A DNA stretch of 64,000 nucleotides from assembly GCF_020539525.1 (NCBI RefSeq), contig NZ_JACDXX010000011.1, positions 62,001 to 126,000 of the forward strand. The letters are read 5' to 3'. Source of the DNA: Pseudogemmobacter faecipullorum (GTDB lineage: Bacteria; Pseudomonadota; Alphaproteobacteria; Rhodobacterales; Rhodobacteraceae). The translations under genes were made by a program, and so were the position numbers. Positions 34,706 to 44,633 of this stretch are shown here, in pieces. Below the pieces are notes generated by a model, which worked only from the letters and a program-made list of their open reading frames with translations, did not search any database and had not been told where the DNA came from. The number at the start of each line of letters is the position of its first letter. The first letter of the stretch is position 1.

Positions 34706-35727
34706 AGGCGCTGCGCTGCGCCCTGTTTGCCCTGCCGCTGAGCCTGGCAGCCCTGCCTGCACAGCCCGAAGCCCGACAGATTGTCACCGATGCCACCGGC
34801 CGCAGCCTTGAGCTGCCCGCGCAGCCGTCACGGGTCTTTGCCGCCGGTCCGCTGGCCTCGACCCTGCTCTATACGCTGAAGCCCGAGGCGATGATCGGCT
34901 GGGTGCGGGCGCCAAAGCCGGAGGATCTGGCCTATCTGCTGCCGCAGGTGGTGGCTCTGCCGGAGCTGGGGCGTCTGACCGGCCGGGGCGATACGCTTAA
35001 TCTTGAGGTTCTGCTGGCGGCGCAGCCTGATCTGATCCTGGATTATGGCGCGGTAAATGACACTTACAGCGATCTTGCCGCACGGGTGCAGGAGCAGATT
35101 GATGTGCCCTATCTGCTGCTCGATGCCTCATTTGCCCATATGCCTGAGGGGCTCCGCCAGGCCGGTGCGATCCTCGCGGTGCCTGAACGGGCCGAGGCGC
35201 TGGCCAGCTATGCCGAGGCGACCCTGGCCGGGATCGATGCTCTTCTGGCCAGGGTTCCTCAGGCCGGGCGGCCGCGCGTCTATCTGGCGCGTGGGCCCGA
35301 GGGGCTGGAAACTGCGCCGGGCGGCGCGATGAATGCCGAGATCATCGAACGCGCGGGCGGGCGCAATGTGGTTGAGGCCTCGGCAGCCGGGCTGGTCACC
35401 GTTTCGCCCGAGCAGCTACAGGCCTGGGCCCCGGAGATCATCCTGACCATGGATAAGGATTTTGCCGCGAATGTGGCGGCTATGCCGGAATGGCAGGGCA
35501 TCCCGGCGGTGATGAATGGCCGGGTCTATCTCGCGCCAGCCGCGCCTTTCGGCTTTATTGACGCGCCACCTTCGGTCAATCGGCTGATCGGTCTCAGATG
35601 GCTGGCGCATCAGTTTTTCCCGGACCGGGCTGAGGGCGATCTGCACCAGGAGATCATAGAGTTTTATCAGCTTTTCTATGGGGTAAGCCTGGATGAGGCG
35701 GCGGTCAGGGCATTGCTCGGTGCGTGA
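34687..35727 (+). CDS. BtuF/FhuD-type ABC transporter periplasmic binding protein
   Basis: A 346-residue type III binding protein with a signal peptide (about 1-27, ALPAQPEA) and a GTG start that overlaps the TrmO-like gene. Two lobes joined by a long helix are seen: RVFAAGPLASTLLYTLKPEAMIGW, LNLEVLLAAQPDLILDYGAVNDTYSDL, and IERAGGRNVVEASAAGLVTVSPEQLQAWAPEII. The family imports ferric siderophores, haem, cobalamin, and in the MolA/HI1472 case molybdate or tungstate. No cofactor-binding residue here decides between these. It overlaps the permease start. Confidence 0.85.
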   Translation: MRYSPLKALRCALFALPLSLAALPAQPEARQIVTDATGRSLELPAQPSRVFAAGPLASTLLYTLKPEAMIGWVRAPKPEDLAYLLPQVVALPELGRLTGRGDTLNLEVLLAAQPDLILDYGAVNDTYSDLAARVQEQIDVPYLLLDASFAHMPEGLRQAGAILAVPERAEALASYAEATLAGIDALLARVPQAGRPRVYLARGPEGLETAPGGAMNAEIIERAGGRNVVEASAAGLVTVSPEQLQAWAPEIILTMDKDFAANVAAMPEWQGIPAVMNGRVYLAPAAPFGFIDAPPSVNRLIGLRWLAHQFFPDRAEGDLHQEIIEFYQLFYGVSLDEAAVRALLGA

Positions 35728-36709
35728 TCGCGGCCTGATTGCCCTGCTGGTTCTGGCGCTGTGCCTCGCCCTGGTTCTGGGGGTGGCAACCGGGCCATTC
35801 ACCCTGTCTCCGGGCCAGATTTTTGCCACGCTGACCGGCGGGGGCGATATGCAGAGCCAGATTGTGCTCTGGAATATCCGCCTGCCGCGGGTGCTGGCGG
35901 CCTTGATCATCGGCGCGGCGCTGGCCGCCTCGGGGGCGGCCTTTCAGACCGCTTTTCGCAATCCGCTGGTCTCGCCTGATATCCTCGGCGTCTCAGTCGG
36001 GGCTGGCTTTGGTGCGGTGCTTGGCATTTTGCTGGGGCTGCCGGTGCTGCTGATCCAGCTCAGCGGTTTTGCCGCCGGTCTGGGCGTGGTGGCGCTTGTG
36101 CTTTTGCTGTCTTTGTCCTTGCAGCCTGGCGGCGATGCGCTGGTCATGGTGCTCTGCGGCATCGCGATCAGCGCCCTGGCGGGATCGGGCATCGCGCTGG
36201 TCAAGCTGCTCGCCGATCCCGAGCAGCAATTGCCCGCCATCACTTTCTGGCTGATGGGCAGCCTCGCCGGGGTGAAACGCAATGACATCTGGCTGGCGCT
36301 GCCACCCATTCTGCTCGGCTTCATCCCGCTTTTGCTGTTGCGCTGGCGTATTGGCCTGCTGGCGCTTGGCGATGATGAGGCCAGGTCCATGGGGGTGGCC
36401 GCGGGCAAGATGCGGCTGCTGGTCATCCTTTGCGCCACGCTTATGACTGCCGCAGCGGTTTCGCTCTCCGGTGTGATCGGCTGGATCGGCCTGATGGTCC
36501 CGCATATGGCGCGCATGATCAGCAGCCCGCGTTTTGACCGTCTGTTGCCGGTCGCCACCCTGCTGGGCGCAGGGTTCATGGTGCTGGTCGACACCCTGGC
36601 GCGCAGCATTGCCAGCACCGAAGTACCGCTCGGCATCCTGACCGCGGTGCTGGGCGCGCCGCTCTTCGTCTGGATCCTCGCCCGGCAGAATACCATGGTG
36701 GCGCCATGA
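35720..36709 (+). CDS. FecCD/BtuC-type ABC transporter permease
   Basis: A 329-residue permease from GTG 35720, which overlaps the binding-protein stop by eight bases. About ten hydrophobic helices and the family motifs RLPRVLAALIIGAALAASGAAFQ, PLVSPDILGVSVGAGFGAVLGI and GVIGWIGLMVPHMARMI are present. It forms the transmembrane channel of the BtuCD-type importer and overlaps the ATPase gene by four bases. Confidence 0.9.
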   Translation: MRDRGLIALLVLALCLALVLGVATGPFTLSPGQIFATLTGGGDMQSQIVLWNIRLPRVLAALIIGAALAASGAAFQTAFRNPLVSPDILGVSVGAGFGAVLGILLGLPVLLIQLSGFAAGLGVVALVLLLSLSLQPGGDALVMVLCGIAISALAGSGIALVKLLADPEQQLPAITFWLMGSLAGVKRNDIWLALPPILLGFIPLLLLRWRIGLLALGDDEARSMGVAAGKMRLLVILCATLMTAAAVSLSGVIGWIGLMVPHMARMISSPRFDRLLPVATLLGAGFMVLVDTLARSIASTEVPLGILTAVLGAPLFVWILARQNTMVAP

Positions 36710-37491
36710 CGCCGCTGCTGGAAACCCGTCATCTGAGCGTCGGCTATCGCAGCGGGGCAGTGCTTTCAGATATCAGCCTGAGCCTCTGTGCCGGGCAGGT
36801 TCTGTGCTTGCTGGGGCCGAATGGAACCGGAAAAACCACGCTGTTTCGCAGCCTGCTGGGTATTCTTCCGGCGCTTTCGGGTGAGATCCTGCTAGAGGGC
36901 AGGCCAATCGGGGCCCTGCGCCGGCGAGAGGTCGCGGCCTGCTTCGCCCATGTGCCGCAATCGCTTGACACCCGCTTTGGCTTTCAGGCGCTGGATCTGG
37001 TGCTGATGGGGGCTTCGGCCCGCCTCGGCCTGCTGGCCCAGCCGGGAAAGCCCGAGCAGAACCGGGCCCTGGCCGCGATGGAAGAGCTGGGCATTGCCGA
37101 TCTGGCGCCTGTGTCGGTTTGCGCGCTTTCGGGCGGGCAGCGCCAGATGGTGCTGCTTGCGCGGGCTCTGGCGCAGAATGCATCGGCCATCATCATGGAT
37201 GAGCCGACCGCAAGCCTCGATTTTGCCAATCGCCACCGGGTGCTGCAGGCCATTCTCAGGCTGAAAGCCAAGGGTATCGCAATCCTGCTCTCGACGCATG
37301 ATCCGGATCAGGCGGCGATGATCGGCGATCAGGCGCTGCTGGCGGGCAAAGGCGGTGTGGTTGCCAATGGCCCGGTTGCGACCGCCTTGTCAGAGGCCAG
37401 CCTCTCAGCGGTCTATGGGATCGCGCTGCGCGAAGAGCGCCTGTCAGGCGGCGCGCGTCATTTTCGGGCGGCGCAGCTGGCCCGGCGATGA
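36706..37491 (+). CDS. FepC/BtuD-type ABC transporter ATP-binding protein
   Basis: A 261-residue ATPase with Walker A LGPNGTGKTTLFRSLL (about 36-51), signature ALSGGQRQMVLLARAL and Walker B AIIMDEPTASLDF, then the His-loop STHDPDQAAMI. It powers the importer and is the last gene of the operon. The 200 bases after it hold only a weak TTGACC...GATAGG promoter-like pair at about 37614-37642, before the ROK-family gene. Confidence 0.9.
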   Translation: MTPLLETRHLSVGYRSGAVLSDISLSLCAGQVLCLLGPNGTGKTTLFRSLLGILPALSGEILLEGRPIGALRRREVAACFAHVPQSLDTRFGFQALDLVLMGASARLGLLAQPGKPEQNRALAAMEELGIADLAPVSVCALSGGQRQMVLLARALAQNASAIIMDEPTASLDFANRHRVLQAILRLKAKGIAILLSTHDPDQAAMIGDQALLAGKGGVVANGPVATALSEASLSAVYGIALREERLSGGARHFRAAQLARR

Positions 37492-37691
37492 GCGCCGGCT
37501 GGTATTGCCGGGCGGCTGAAGCCTGGCCACCCGAACGCGGGGAATTCATCTGTCTGCTCTCTTAAATATGCCGCAGCGGGCTGATTTCTTAGGATGCGGG
37601 CGGGCCACAGACTTGACCCTGCTCTGGCGAGGAAGGATAGGCTGGGGCAGGGCGCGGGAGAGCACGCCGGTACAGCACAGAGAGCAAGCGA

Positions 37692-38921
37692 TTGTCAGGA
37701 AAAGGCAGCAATTCTGCCAGGCTGCGGCAGTATAATGAGCGTGTCATCCTTCAGTCCCTGCGCCATCAGCGTGAGGCTTCCAAATCCGATCTGGCCCGCA
37801 TCGCGCATCTGACCCCGGCGGCAGTTGCCGATATTATTGATGGGCTGGAACAGGCGGGTTTCGTCAGGCAGCTTGGCAAAAGGCTGGGCAGGCGCGGCTC
37901 GCCCTCGGTGCTCTATGCGGTGAACCCAACCCGGCTCTACAGCATCGGCATCAGGATCGGCCGCCGCGCGACAGAGGCGGTGATGCTGGATTTCACCGGT
38001 GAGATCTGCGCCCGGATCGGGCAGGATTATGATTTTCCGGACCCGGTCCGGGTGCGGCGGGCGGGCAATGCCGCGATCCAGGAGTTCTGCGCCCGGGTCA
38101 GCCGGGTGCCGGGGGCGACTGTCGCGGGGCTTGGCATTGCCGCCCCCTATTTTCTGGGCAGCTGGAGCGAGACGCTTGGCTTTCCCGAAGATCTCGGCAG
38201 CCGCTGGCAGTCGATCGATCTGATGACGTTCTTCGACAGTGGCGAGATGCCGGTTTTTGTCGAGAATGATGCCACTGCCGCTGCCCATGCCGAGCTGGTA
38301 CTTGGCGCGGGCATGCGGTTTCGCGATTTCATGCATATTTCGATTGATACTTTTATCGGTGGCGGCCTGGTGCTTGATGGCAGGGTACATACCGGGCCGC
38401 ATGGCAATAGTGCGGCCCTGGGGCCGCTGCCGGTCTCGCCCTCGGGGTTAAGTACGGCGGCGGTGCCGTCTGCGCACCGCACCAGCCTGATGCACCGCGC
38501 CTCGGTCTATGTGCTGCTGGATCATCTGCAGGCACAGGGGCTGAAGATCAGCCGGGTCCGGGGGCTGGATCCCCTGCCCGATGCGGCCCGCCAGCCGGTG
38601 CGGGACTGGTGTCTCGACTGTGCCGGGGCGCTGGCCGAGGCGATCCTCGCGATCACCTCTGTCATCGATCTCAGGGCGATCATCATTGACAGTATTCTGC
38701 CGCGCAATCTGCATCTTGAACTGCTGGCCCTGGTGCAGGCGCGGTTTTCCGCGACTGCGGCAGAGGGGATCGTCGCGCCGGAGCTGATGGGGGGCGGGTT
38801 TGGCGCCCTCGCCTCGCCGGTGGGGGCGGCAACCCTGCCGGTCTCGGCGCTGCTCGCGCCGGATTCCAGCGTGCTGATGCTGGGCGAGCGGTCAGATGCC
38901 CTGGCCGGGCGGCTGTCCTGA
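37692..38921 (+). CDS. ROK-family (NagC/XylR-type) transcriptional regulator
   Basis: A 409-residue regulator from a TTG start. The N-terminal winged helix (RQYNERVILQSLRHQREASKSDLA, TPAAVADIIDGLEQAGFV, about 12-60) is followed by a ROK sugar-binding domain (about 85-390) with the fold VFVENDATAAAHAE and DTFIGGGLVLDGRVHTGPHG. ROK repressors respond to sugars or sugar phosphates. It converges with the response regulator gene across only 8 bases and belongs by position to the sugar locus 37692-48288. The kinase-type ROK ATP site seems degenerate, as expected for a regulator. Confidence 0.82.
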   Translation: MSGKGSNSARLRQYNERVILQSLRHQREASKSDLARIAHLTPAAVADIIDGLEQAGFVRQLGKRLGRRGSPSVLYAVNPTRLYSIGIRIGRRATEAVMLDFTGEICARIGQDYDFPDPVRVRRAGNAAIQEFCARVSRVPGATVAGLGIAAPYFLGSWSETLGFPEDLGSRWQSIDLMTFFDSGEMPVFVENDATAAAHAELVLGAGMRFRDFMHISIDTFIGGGLVLDGRVHTGPHGNSAALGPLPVSPSGLSTAAVPSAHRTSLMHRASVYVLLDHLQAQGLKISRVRGLDPLPDAARQPVRDWCLDCAGALAEAILAITSVIDLRAIIIDSILPRNLHLELLALVQARFSATAAEGIVAPELMGGGFGALASPVGAATLPVSALLAPDSSVLMLGERSDALAGRLS

Positions 38922-38929
38922 GCTGCGCC

Positions 38930-39679
38930 TCACCCGGCTGAGACCACCTCAACCGCGCCCGCGAAATGATAGCCGATGGCGCGTTCGGTCATGATCAGCC
39001 TCGGATGGGCGGGGTCGGGTTCGATCTTGCGCCGGAGCCGCAGGATCAGCACGTCAATCGTGCGCTCATAAACCGCATCATGGCCGCGCCGCGTCATATC
39101 CAGCAGCTGGCCACGCGACAGCACCCGGCCATGTGCCGCCAGCAAGGCCGCCAGCAGGTCAAATTCACCAACCGTCAGCTCGACAGCATTGCCTTTTGGA
39201 TCGGTCAGTCTGCGGCGCAGCTTGTCGAACGCCCAGCCATCGAACCGGAAGCCTTCGCGCAGCGGCTGCCCGGCCACTGCAGCGGGCAGCGCAGCGCCGG
39301 TGCTGCGGCGCAACACCGCCCGGATCCGGGCGGCCAGCTCGCGCAGACTATAGGGTTTGACCAGATAGTCATCGGCGCCGATCTCAAGCCCGACCACCCG
39401 GTCGATCTCGGAGCCGCGCCCGGTCAGGATGATGATCGGGATCTGGTGCAGGGCCCGCACCCGCGCCGCCAGTGCCAGCCCGTCTTCATCGGGCAGGCCC
39501 AGATCGAGCAGGACGAGCGCGGGCGTTTCCCCGGCGAGCAGCTCGGCAAGCTCGCGCGCCCTGGGGCAGGGGCGGGGCAGATAACCTTCGGCCTCGAGAA
39601 ATTCACAGAGCAGCGCTGCCTGGGCCGGATCATCCTCGACCACTGCGATGCTCTGCCGGATCCCGGCTGCGGGGGTCAC
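38930..39679 (-). CDS. OmpR-family response regulator (TorR-like)
   Basis: A 249-residue two-component regulator. The receiver domain (about 1-128) has the acidic pair in VVEDD (16-17), phospho-acceptor D59 (LVLLDLGLPD) and Lys in DDYLVKPY. The C-terminal winged helix (about 150-245) has the OmpR-type LTVGEFDLLAALLAAHGRVLSRGQLLD. The GTG start overlaps the stop of the TorT-like periplasmic gene by four bases, so the pair is co-translated. No kinase gene adjoins it; the nearest is the hybrid kinase about 6 kb away in the same locus. It probably controls the sugar importer. Confidence 0.9.
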   Translation of the reverse strand: MTPAAGIRQSIAVVEDDPAQAALLCEFLEAEGYLPRPCPRARELAELLAGETPALVLLDLGLPDEDGLALAARVRALHQIPIIILTGRGSEIDRVVGLEIGADDYLVKPYSLRELAARIRAVLRRSTGAALPAAVAGQPLREGFRFDGWAFDKLRRRLTDPKGNAVELTVGEFDLLAALLAAHGRVLSRGQLLDMTRRGHDAVYERTIDVLILRLRRKIEPDPAHPRLIMTERAIGYHFAGAVEVVSAG

Positions 39680-40656
39680 AGCGGATCCATCCAGTAATTC
39701 GTGACCTTCGCCAGCATCTCGCGGGTGAGCAGCTGCACCGGAACCGTCAGCTCGCGTTCTGCGACAGTCTCTCCGCGCCAGAGCGCCATGGCGGTGGTCA
39801 TCACCTGATCGGCCATCGCTTTGGGATATTGCGCCACGCTGGCCACCAGCAGGCTGCCCTCCTCGGCCATGGCGCGGATCCCTTCGGGCGAGGCATCGAC
39901 CGAGACGATGAAGAACTCATTGCGGCCCGCCTCGCGCGCAGCCTGTAAAACGCCAAGCGAGGTCGGGTCGTTGAAGGAAAACACCGCATCAATATGCGGC
40001 AGACGCGGCAGAAGCTGGGACATATAGGTCAGCCCGCCGAGGCGGCTGCCGCCGGAATCGCCATATTCGGTCAGGATGGTGATACCAGGATGCTGGTCCA
40101 GCACCGCCTCGCAGCCGGCGTTGCGGTCGAAGACCGCCGAAACCGGCGGACCATAGAGGATCAGCACATTGCCCCGCCCGCCCAGTCGTTCGGTGATATA
40201 GTCACAGGCGATCCGCCCGGCCTCGAAATTGTCTGAGGTCACAAAAGCATCTGCCCCCGCGGCTTTAACATCAACCGCAATCACCGGTATCCTGGCGGTA
40301 CGGGCCTCGGCAATCACCCCGGAAAGCCCGGTTGTATTGACCGCATTCACGATCAGGAAATCTGCGCCGGCCAGCACCGCATCGCGGATCTGGCGTTGCT
40401 GGCGGTTCAGATCATAGCCGCTGGAGCGGACCACGACCTCGGTCCCGGGCGAAGCCTCTGCGAGACTGGTTTCGATCTGGCGCGCCAGATGGGCAAAAAA
40501 CGGATTGGAGAGATCAGCAATAATCACCTCGACCAGGCGGGGGGCCTGCGGGGTCTCGGCCAGAACCGGGGGCGCAGCTGTCAGCGCGATCAGCCACAGC
40601 GGGGCCAGCCGCCGCTGCAGTCGCGTGAAATAGCGGACTACCGGCCTCATGCACAT
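39676..40656 (-). CDS. TorT-like periplasmic sugar-binding sensor protein
   Basis: A 326-residue type I periplasmic binding protein with a signal peptide (about 1-33, PPVLAETP). The fold appears as RLVEVIIADLSNPFFAHLARQIE, VLAGADFLIVNAVNTTGLSG, PVSAVFDRNAGCEAVLDQHPG and SASVAQYPKAMADQVMTTA-like segments. It has no ABC partners of its own, because the next importer has its own binding protein, and is co-translated with a response regulator. This suggests a sensor role: ligand-bound TorT-type proteins activate a TorS-type kinase. The 41765-41844 and 40657-40795 gaps flanking it show nothing certain. Confidence 0.78.
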   Translation of the reverse strand: MCMRPVVRYFTRLQRRLAPLWLIALTAAPPVLAETPQAPRLVEVIIADLSNPFFAHLARQIETSLAEASPGTEVVVRSSGYDLNRQQRQIRDAVLAGADFLIVNAVNTTGLSGVIAEARTARIPVIAVDVKAAGADAFVTSDNFEAGRIACDYITERLGGRGNVLILYGPPVSAVFDRNAGCEAVLDQHPGITILTEYGDSGGSRLGGLTYMSQLLPRLPHIDAVFSFNDPTSLGVLQAAREAGRNEFFIVSVDASPEGIRAMAEEGSLLVASVAQYPKAMADQVMTTAMALWRGETVAERELTVPVQLLTREMLAKVTNYWMDPL

Positions 40657-40795
40657 CCTCCCTCAGCCGGAGGCTAATGAAAAAGGCGGCGGTTGCAAGC
40701 TCCGTAAGATGAAGCCTGAACCGCCGCAGCAGATACGGGGTCTGGCGGGCTGGACTATGGCTGCGGCCCCCCCGCTTAACTCCCGTCAGTTTACC

Positions 40796-41764
40796 TTAGT
40801 CTGTAACGGCAGGGTCACTGGCCCAGCCGATATAATCGGCGATGTTTTCACGGGTCACGAGCTTCGAATCCATCAGCTCGACCGGCGCGGCAAGTTCTTC
40901 GCCCTGCAGCACTTTCACCCCCAGATCGACCGCGCGCCGCGCCATGTCATAGGGGTTTTGCGAGGCCGAGGCCTCGATCATCACGGCGCCCGCATCTTTC
41001 AGCGCAACCTCGATATCGGGCGCACCATCAACGGCGGAGATGATGATGCCACTGCGGCCCTGCTGACGGGCTGCCAGATCCGTGCCGATCGCCTGGGGAT
41101 CATTGATGGCAAAAACCGCGTCAATATCGGCAAAGCGAACCAGATGCGACTGCATCACATTCATCCCGCCTTCGCGCGTGCCTTTGCCATCCTGGTCTGA
41201 GGAGAGAATTGTGATGCCCGGCGCCGCCTCCAGGGCCGATTTGCAGCCATTGACCCGGTCGATCACCGCCGAAACCTGCGGGCCGTTCTGGATGATGACA
41301 TTGCCCTCGCCCTTCAGCTTGTCGACGATATACTGGCAGGCGATTTCTCCGGCCTGAACATTATTGGTGGTCACCACGGCATCCGCCCCTTCCGCGAAGG
41401 TATCCACCGCCACCACAACGATCCCCGCCTCCTGCGCGCGTCTGATCGCCGGGCCGATCGCCGAGGCATCTGCCGGGTTGAGCAGGATCAGATCCACCCC
41501 GGCCGAGATGAAATTATCGATCTGGCTGAACTGTTTGGCGATGTCATAATCATAGCCGAAGGCCATGACCTGGACATCGGGATTGACCTTCTTTGCCTCG
41601 GCCTCGGCGCCGCGCGCCAGGGCGACAAAGAAGGGATTGCTCATCGTGCCGAGCGAAATGCCGATCCGCTCAAGCTTTTTATCTGCCACCGGCTCTTCGG
41701 CCAGCACCGGGCCAGCGAGCAGCGCCAGGGTGGCAACCCCTGCCATCAGCGTGTGTCTGAACAT
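40796..41764 (-). CDS. Ribose/fructose-type ABC transporter periplasmic binding protein
   Basis: A 322-residue receptor from ATG 41764 (a longer frame adds nine residues). The signal peptide (about 1-23, GPVLAEE) is followed by KKLERIGISLGTMSNPFFVALARGAE, VDLILLNPADASAIGPAIRRAQ, and NGCKSALEAAPGITILSSDQDG. It is related to the TorT-like sensor gene downstream, so an ancestral duplication is likely. It is the last importer gene in the order ATPase, permease, binding protein on the minus strand. Confidence 0.88.
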   Translation of the reverse strand: MFRHTLMAGVATLALLAGPVLAEEPVADKKLERIGISLGTMSNPFFVALARGAEAEAKKVNPDVQVMAFGYDYDIAKQFSQIDNFISAGVDLILLNPADASAIGPAIRRAQEAGIVVVAVDTFAEGADAVVTTNNVQAGEIACQYIVDKLKGEGNVIIQNGPQVSAVIDRVNGCKSALEAAPGITILSSDQDGKGTREGGMNVMQSHLVRFADIDAVFAINDPQAIGTDLAARQQGRSGIIISAVDGAPDIEVALKDAGAVMIEASASQNPYDMARRAVDLGVKVLQGEELAAPVELMDSKLVTRENIADYIGWASDPAVTD

Positions 41765-41844
41765 GAAATCTCTCCTCCCGGGTCTGAACATGGGGGCCGG
41801 ATGCAGTTGACCCGCCTGTGCATCCGGCCTGCTGCTTCCCGGCC

Positions 41845-42858
41845 TCAGGTCCGGGCAGAATCCCTCTGACGCAACCGGTCGAGCGCCACGGCGCCGATGA
41901 TCACCAGACCCTTGATCACATATTGCCAGATGTCCGAGACCCCGATCAGCACAAGGCCGTTCGACAGAACCGCGATGATCAGCGCCCCGACCAGCGTGCC
42001 CCAGATCGAACCCACGCCGCCGACAAAGGATGTGCCGCCGAGGATGACCGCCGCGATGGCGTCGAGCTCATAGGCCTGACCCAGCTGCAGCCCGTTCGCG
42101 GCGTAAAGCCGGGTTGAGAGCATCACCCCGCCAAGCCCGGCGCAAAGGCCCGAAATGCCGTAAACGATCAGATAGATGCGTGGCACTTTGATGCCCGAGA
42201 GCCGCGCCGCCGCCTCATTGCCGCCGACCGAATAGATATGGGTGCCGAGCACGGTACGCTTGAGCACAAACCAGGAGACCAGGATCACCAGCAGCGCAAT
42301 CACGGCCAGCCAGGGCAGCGAGAAGATGCCCGGAATAAGCGGGATCGCGCCATTGCCGATAAAGGCAAAGGGGATTTCGGGATTGAAGATCGTGGTATCA
42401 TTGCCCATCAGCCGGGCGATGCCGCGCACGGCGGTCATGGCGCCAAGTGTCACGATGAAGGGTGGCAGCTTCAGGGATGAGATCAGTAAACCGTTCAGCA
42501 TGCCGAAACCAAGTCCGGTGCCAAGTGCTGCAAAAATCCAGAAAGAGCTGAGCCCGGGCATATTCGAGACAATCAGCCCGGCCATCGCCGCCGCCGCGAG
42601 CACCGAGCCGACCGAGAGGTCGATCCCCGCCGTCAGGATGACAAAGGTCATCCCCGCCGCCAGAACGATATTCACCGCAGCCTGCTGAAGCACCACCGAG
42701 ATATTCTGACCGGTGAAGAAACGCCCCTCCGACAGAAAATGGAAGCCGATCGCCACCACGATCAGGACCGGCAACATGCCAAGTGTCGCGATCATTGCCT
42801 TCAGCCGCCGCTGCCGTTCGGCCATGCTGACCCCGATTTCTGTCTCCGTTGAGCTCAT
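41845..42858 (-). CDS. Ribose/fructose-type ABC transporter permease
   Basis: A 337-residue RbsC-family permease with about ten hydrophobic segments and the motifs TFVILTAGIDLSVGSVLAAAAM, PPFIVTLGAMTAVRGIARL and VILGGTSFVGGVGSIWGTLVGA. It lies 122 bases after the ATPase gene and 80 bases before the binding-protein gene, so the three are probably one operon with wider spacing than other importers in this window. Confidence 0.9.
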   Translation of the reverse strand: MSSTETEIGVSMAERQRRLKAMIATLGMLPVLIVVAIGFHFLSEGRFFTGQNISVVLQQAAVNIVLAAGMTFVILTAGIDLSVGSVLAAAAMAGLIVSNMPGLSSFWIFAALGTGLGFGMLNGLLISSLKLPPFIVTLGAMTAVRGIARLMGNDTTIFNPEIPFAFIGNGAIPLIPGIFSLPWLAVIALLVILVSWFVLKRTVLGTHIYSVGGNEAAARLSGIKVPRIYLIVYGISGLCAGLGGVMLSTRLYAANGLQLGQAYELDAIAAVILGGTSFVGGVGSIWGTLVGALIIAVLSNGLVLIGVSDIWQYVIKGLVIIGAVALDRLRQRDSART

Positions 42859-42980
42859 ATCCTGCTCCTCCTCTCACCGCTGAAGTCCTGGCGCTGCCGG
42901 ACGTGATGGCCCGGCAATGTGCAGGCGATACCGGCCATTCATTGTGTAACGCCGGACCAGAACAGGGTCCGGCTCTGGTC

Positions 42981-44504
42981 TCAGGCGGCGTTTGCCAGCC
43001 CGACCCCTGAGGCGAATGCCATGATATTTTCCTGGCTGGGCGCGATCCCGCTCTCGCCGCCAACCTCGCCGCTGATCCGGCCCTCATGCATGACCAGAAT
43101 GCGGTCCGAGACACCGATCACCTCTGGCAGCTCGGATGAGATGACCAGGATCGCCACCCCCTCCCGGGCCAGCGCGTCAATGATGCGGTAAATCTCGGAT
43201 TTCGCGCCGATATCTACGCCGCGTGTCGGCTCATCAAGGATCAGCACCCGGGGCCGGATCTGCAGCCAGCGCGACAGCAGCACCTTTTGCTGATTGCCGC
43301 CCGACAGCCCCCCGACCGGGAAACTGGCATTCGGCACCCGCACCGCGAGCGAGCGGATGGATTCATTCGCCCTTTCGCGGGCACGGCTGCGGTTCAGCAA
43401 CATGCCCCAGCGCGCATCATCGCGCAAAACGCCGGTATTGATATTCTCTTCGCAGGACATGTCCAGAAACAGCCCGTCGCCGCGCCGGTCTTCGGTCAGA
43501 TAGGCGACACGCGCGGCAATGGCATCCTGTGGCGACTGCGGTGCAAAGGCTTTGCCCTCCAGCCACATCTCCCCCGCTTTGCGCGGGCGTGCCCCGAACA
43601 CCGCCTGGGCCAGTTCAGACCGGCCAGAGCCAACCAGCCCGGCCAGACCAACCACCTCGCCCGCCCGCAGATCAAAGGAACAGCCATGCACGCGCCGGCC
43701 ATCAGAGAGATCACGCACCTTAAGCATGATCGCGGCGGTCTTTGCCGCACCGCTGCTGGTCTTGGTATAAAGCGAGCTCAGCTCACGCCCGACCATGCGT
43801 TTCACAATCGCATCCGGCGAGGCCTCGGCCCGGTTCAGCGTTCCGGCATAGCTGCCGTCGCGCAGGATCGAGACCCGGTCGGCCAGCTCATAGACCTCGT
43901 TCATCCGATGCGAGATATAGACGATGGCCAGCCCCTCAGAGCGCAGCTGGCGGATCATCGAGAACAGCCCTTCGGTTTCGCGTTCCGAAAGCGCGGTTGT
44001 TGGCTCATCCATGATCAGAATGCGTGAATCGGCATGCAGCGCGCGGGCAATCTCGACCAGCTGCTGATTGGCCACGTTCAGCGTGCCAACGATGGTCGAG
44101 GGTGCGAAATTTGCGCCAAGACGTCTGAGCACCGGCGCGGCCGAGGCCTGCATTTCCGCCCGGCGCAGCACGCCGCCCCGGGCGAGCTCACGCCCGAGGA
44201 AAATATTCTCAGCCACCGACAGGTTTGGCGAAAGCGCCAGTTCCTGGTAGATGATCGACACCCCCGCCGCCCGAGCACTGATCGGGCCGGTGATCTGCAC
44301 CGGTTGGCCATCAATCAGGATCTCGGCCCCGGCATCGGGCCGGTAGGCCCCTGAGAGGATTTTCATCAGCGTGGATTTTCCGGCGCCGTTCTCTCCCATC
44401 AGCGCATGGATTTCGCCCGGATAAAGCGAGAGCTGCACATTGGACAGCGCCGTCACGCTGCCAAAGGTTTTCGAGACGTTCCTCATCTCCAGAACGGGCT
44501 GCAT
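42981..44504 (-). CDS. RbsA-type double-domain sugar ABC transporter ATP-binding protein
   Basis: A 507-residue ATPase from ATG 44504; the open frame extends 36 codons upstream without conservation. Domain 1 has Walker [18 protein letters not shown], signature and Walker [16 protein letters not shown]; domain 2 (from about 250) has the degenerate nucleotide site typical of RbsA plus the [19 protein letters not shown] signature and [15 protein letters not shown]. Fused double domains characterise the CUT2 family. It is the first importer gene transcribed, with a GAAAC-C-GTTTC palindrome upstream. Confidence 0.9.
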   Translation of the reverse strand: MQPVLEMRNVSKTFGSVTALSNVQLSLYPGEIHALMGENGAGKSTLMKILSGAYRPDAGAEILIDGQPVQITGPISARAAGVSIIYQELALSPNLSVAENIFLGRELARGGVLRRAEMQASAAPVLRRLGANFAPSTIVGTLNVANQQLVEIARALHADSRILIMDEPTTALSERETEGLFSMIRQLRSEGLAIVYISHRMNEVYELADRVSILRDGSYAGTLNRAEASPDAIVKRMVGRELSSLYTKTSSGAAKTAAIMLKVRDLSDGRRVHGCSFDLRAGEVVGLAGLVGSGRSELAQAVFGARPRKAGEMWLEGKAFAPQSPQDAIAARVAYLTEDRRGDGLFLDMSCEENINTGVLRDDARWGMLLNRSRARERANESIRSLAVRVPNASFPVGGLSGGNQQKVLLSRWLQIRPRVLILDEPTRGVDIGAKSEIYRIIDALAREGVAILVISSELPEVIGVSDRILVMHEGRISGEVGGESGIAPSQENIMAFASGVGLANAA

Positions 44505-44546
44505 CGCTGTCTCCTCCCCTCCCGCCAGGCGGGACCTCTGCGCGAT

Positions 44547-44557
44547 GAAACCGTTTC
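44547..44557. promoter_or_regulatory. GAAAC-C-GTTTC palindrome ahead of the sugar importer
   Basis: GAAACCGTTTC forms an inverted repeat with one central base, 43-53 bases before the ATPase start. It resembles half-site pairs of LacI- or sugar-responsive regulators. The locus encodes a ROK repressor and a response regulator but no LacI family member, so the regulator is unclear, and the site is short enough to occur by chance. Confidence 0.35.
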
Positions 44558-44633
44558 TATGTGAATGAATGATCTGCGATTTGGGGCAGGTTTGTTCATC
44601 ATCCATTAACATTTATGCGGGCCCGGAACGGCA

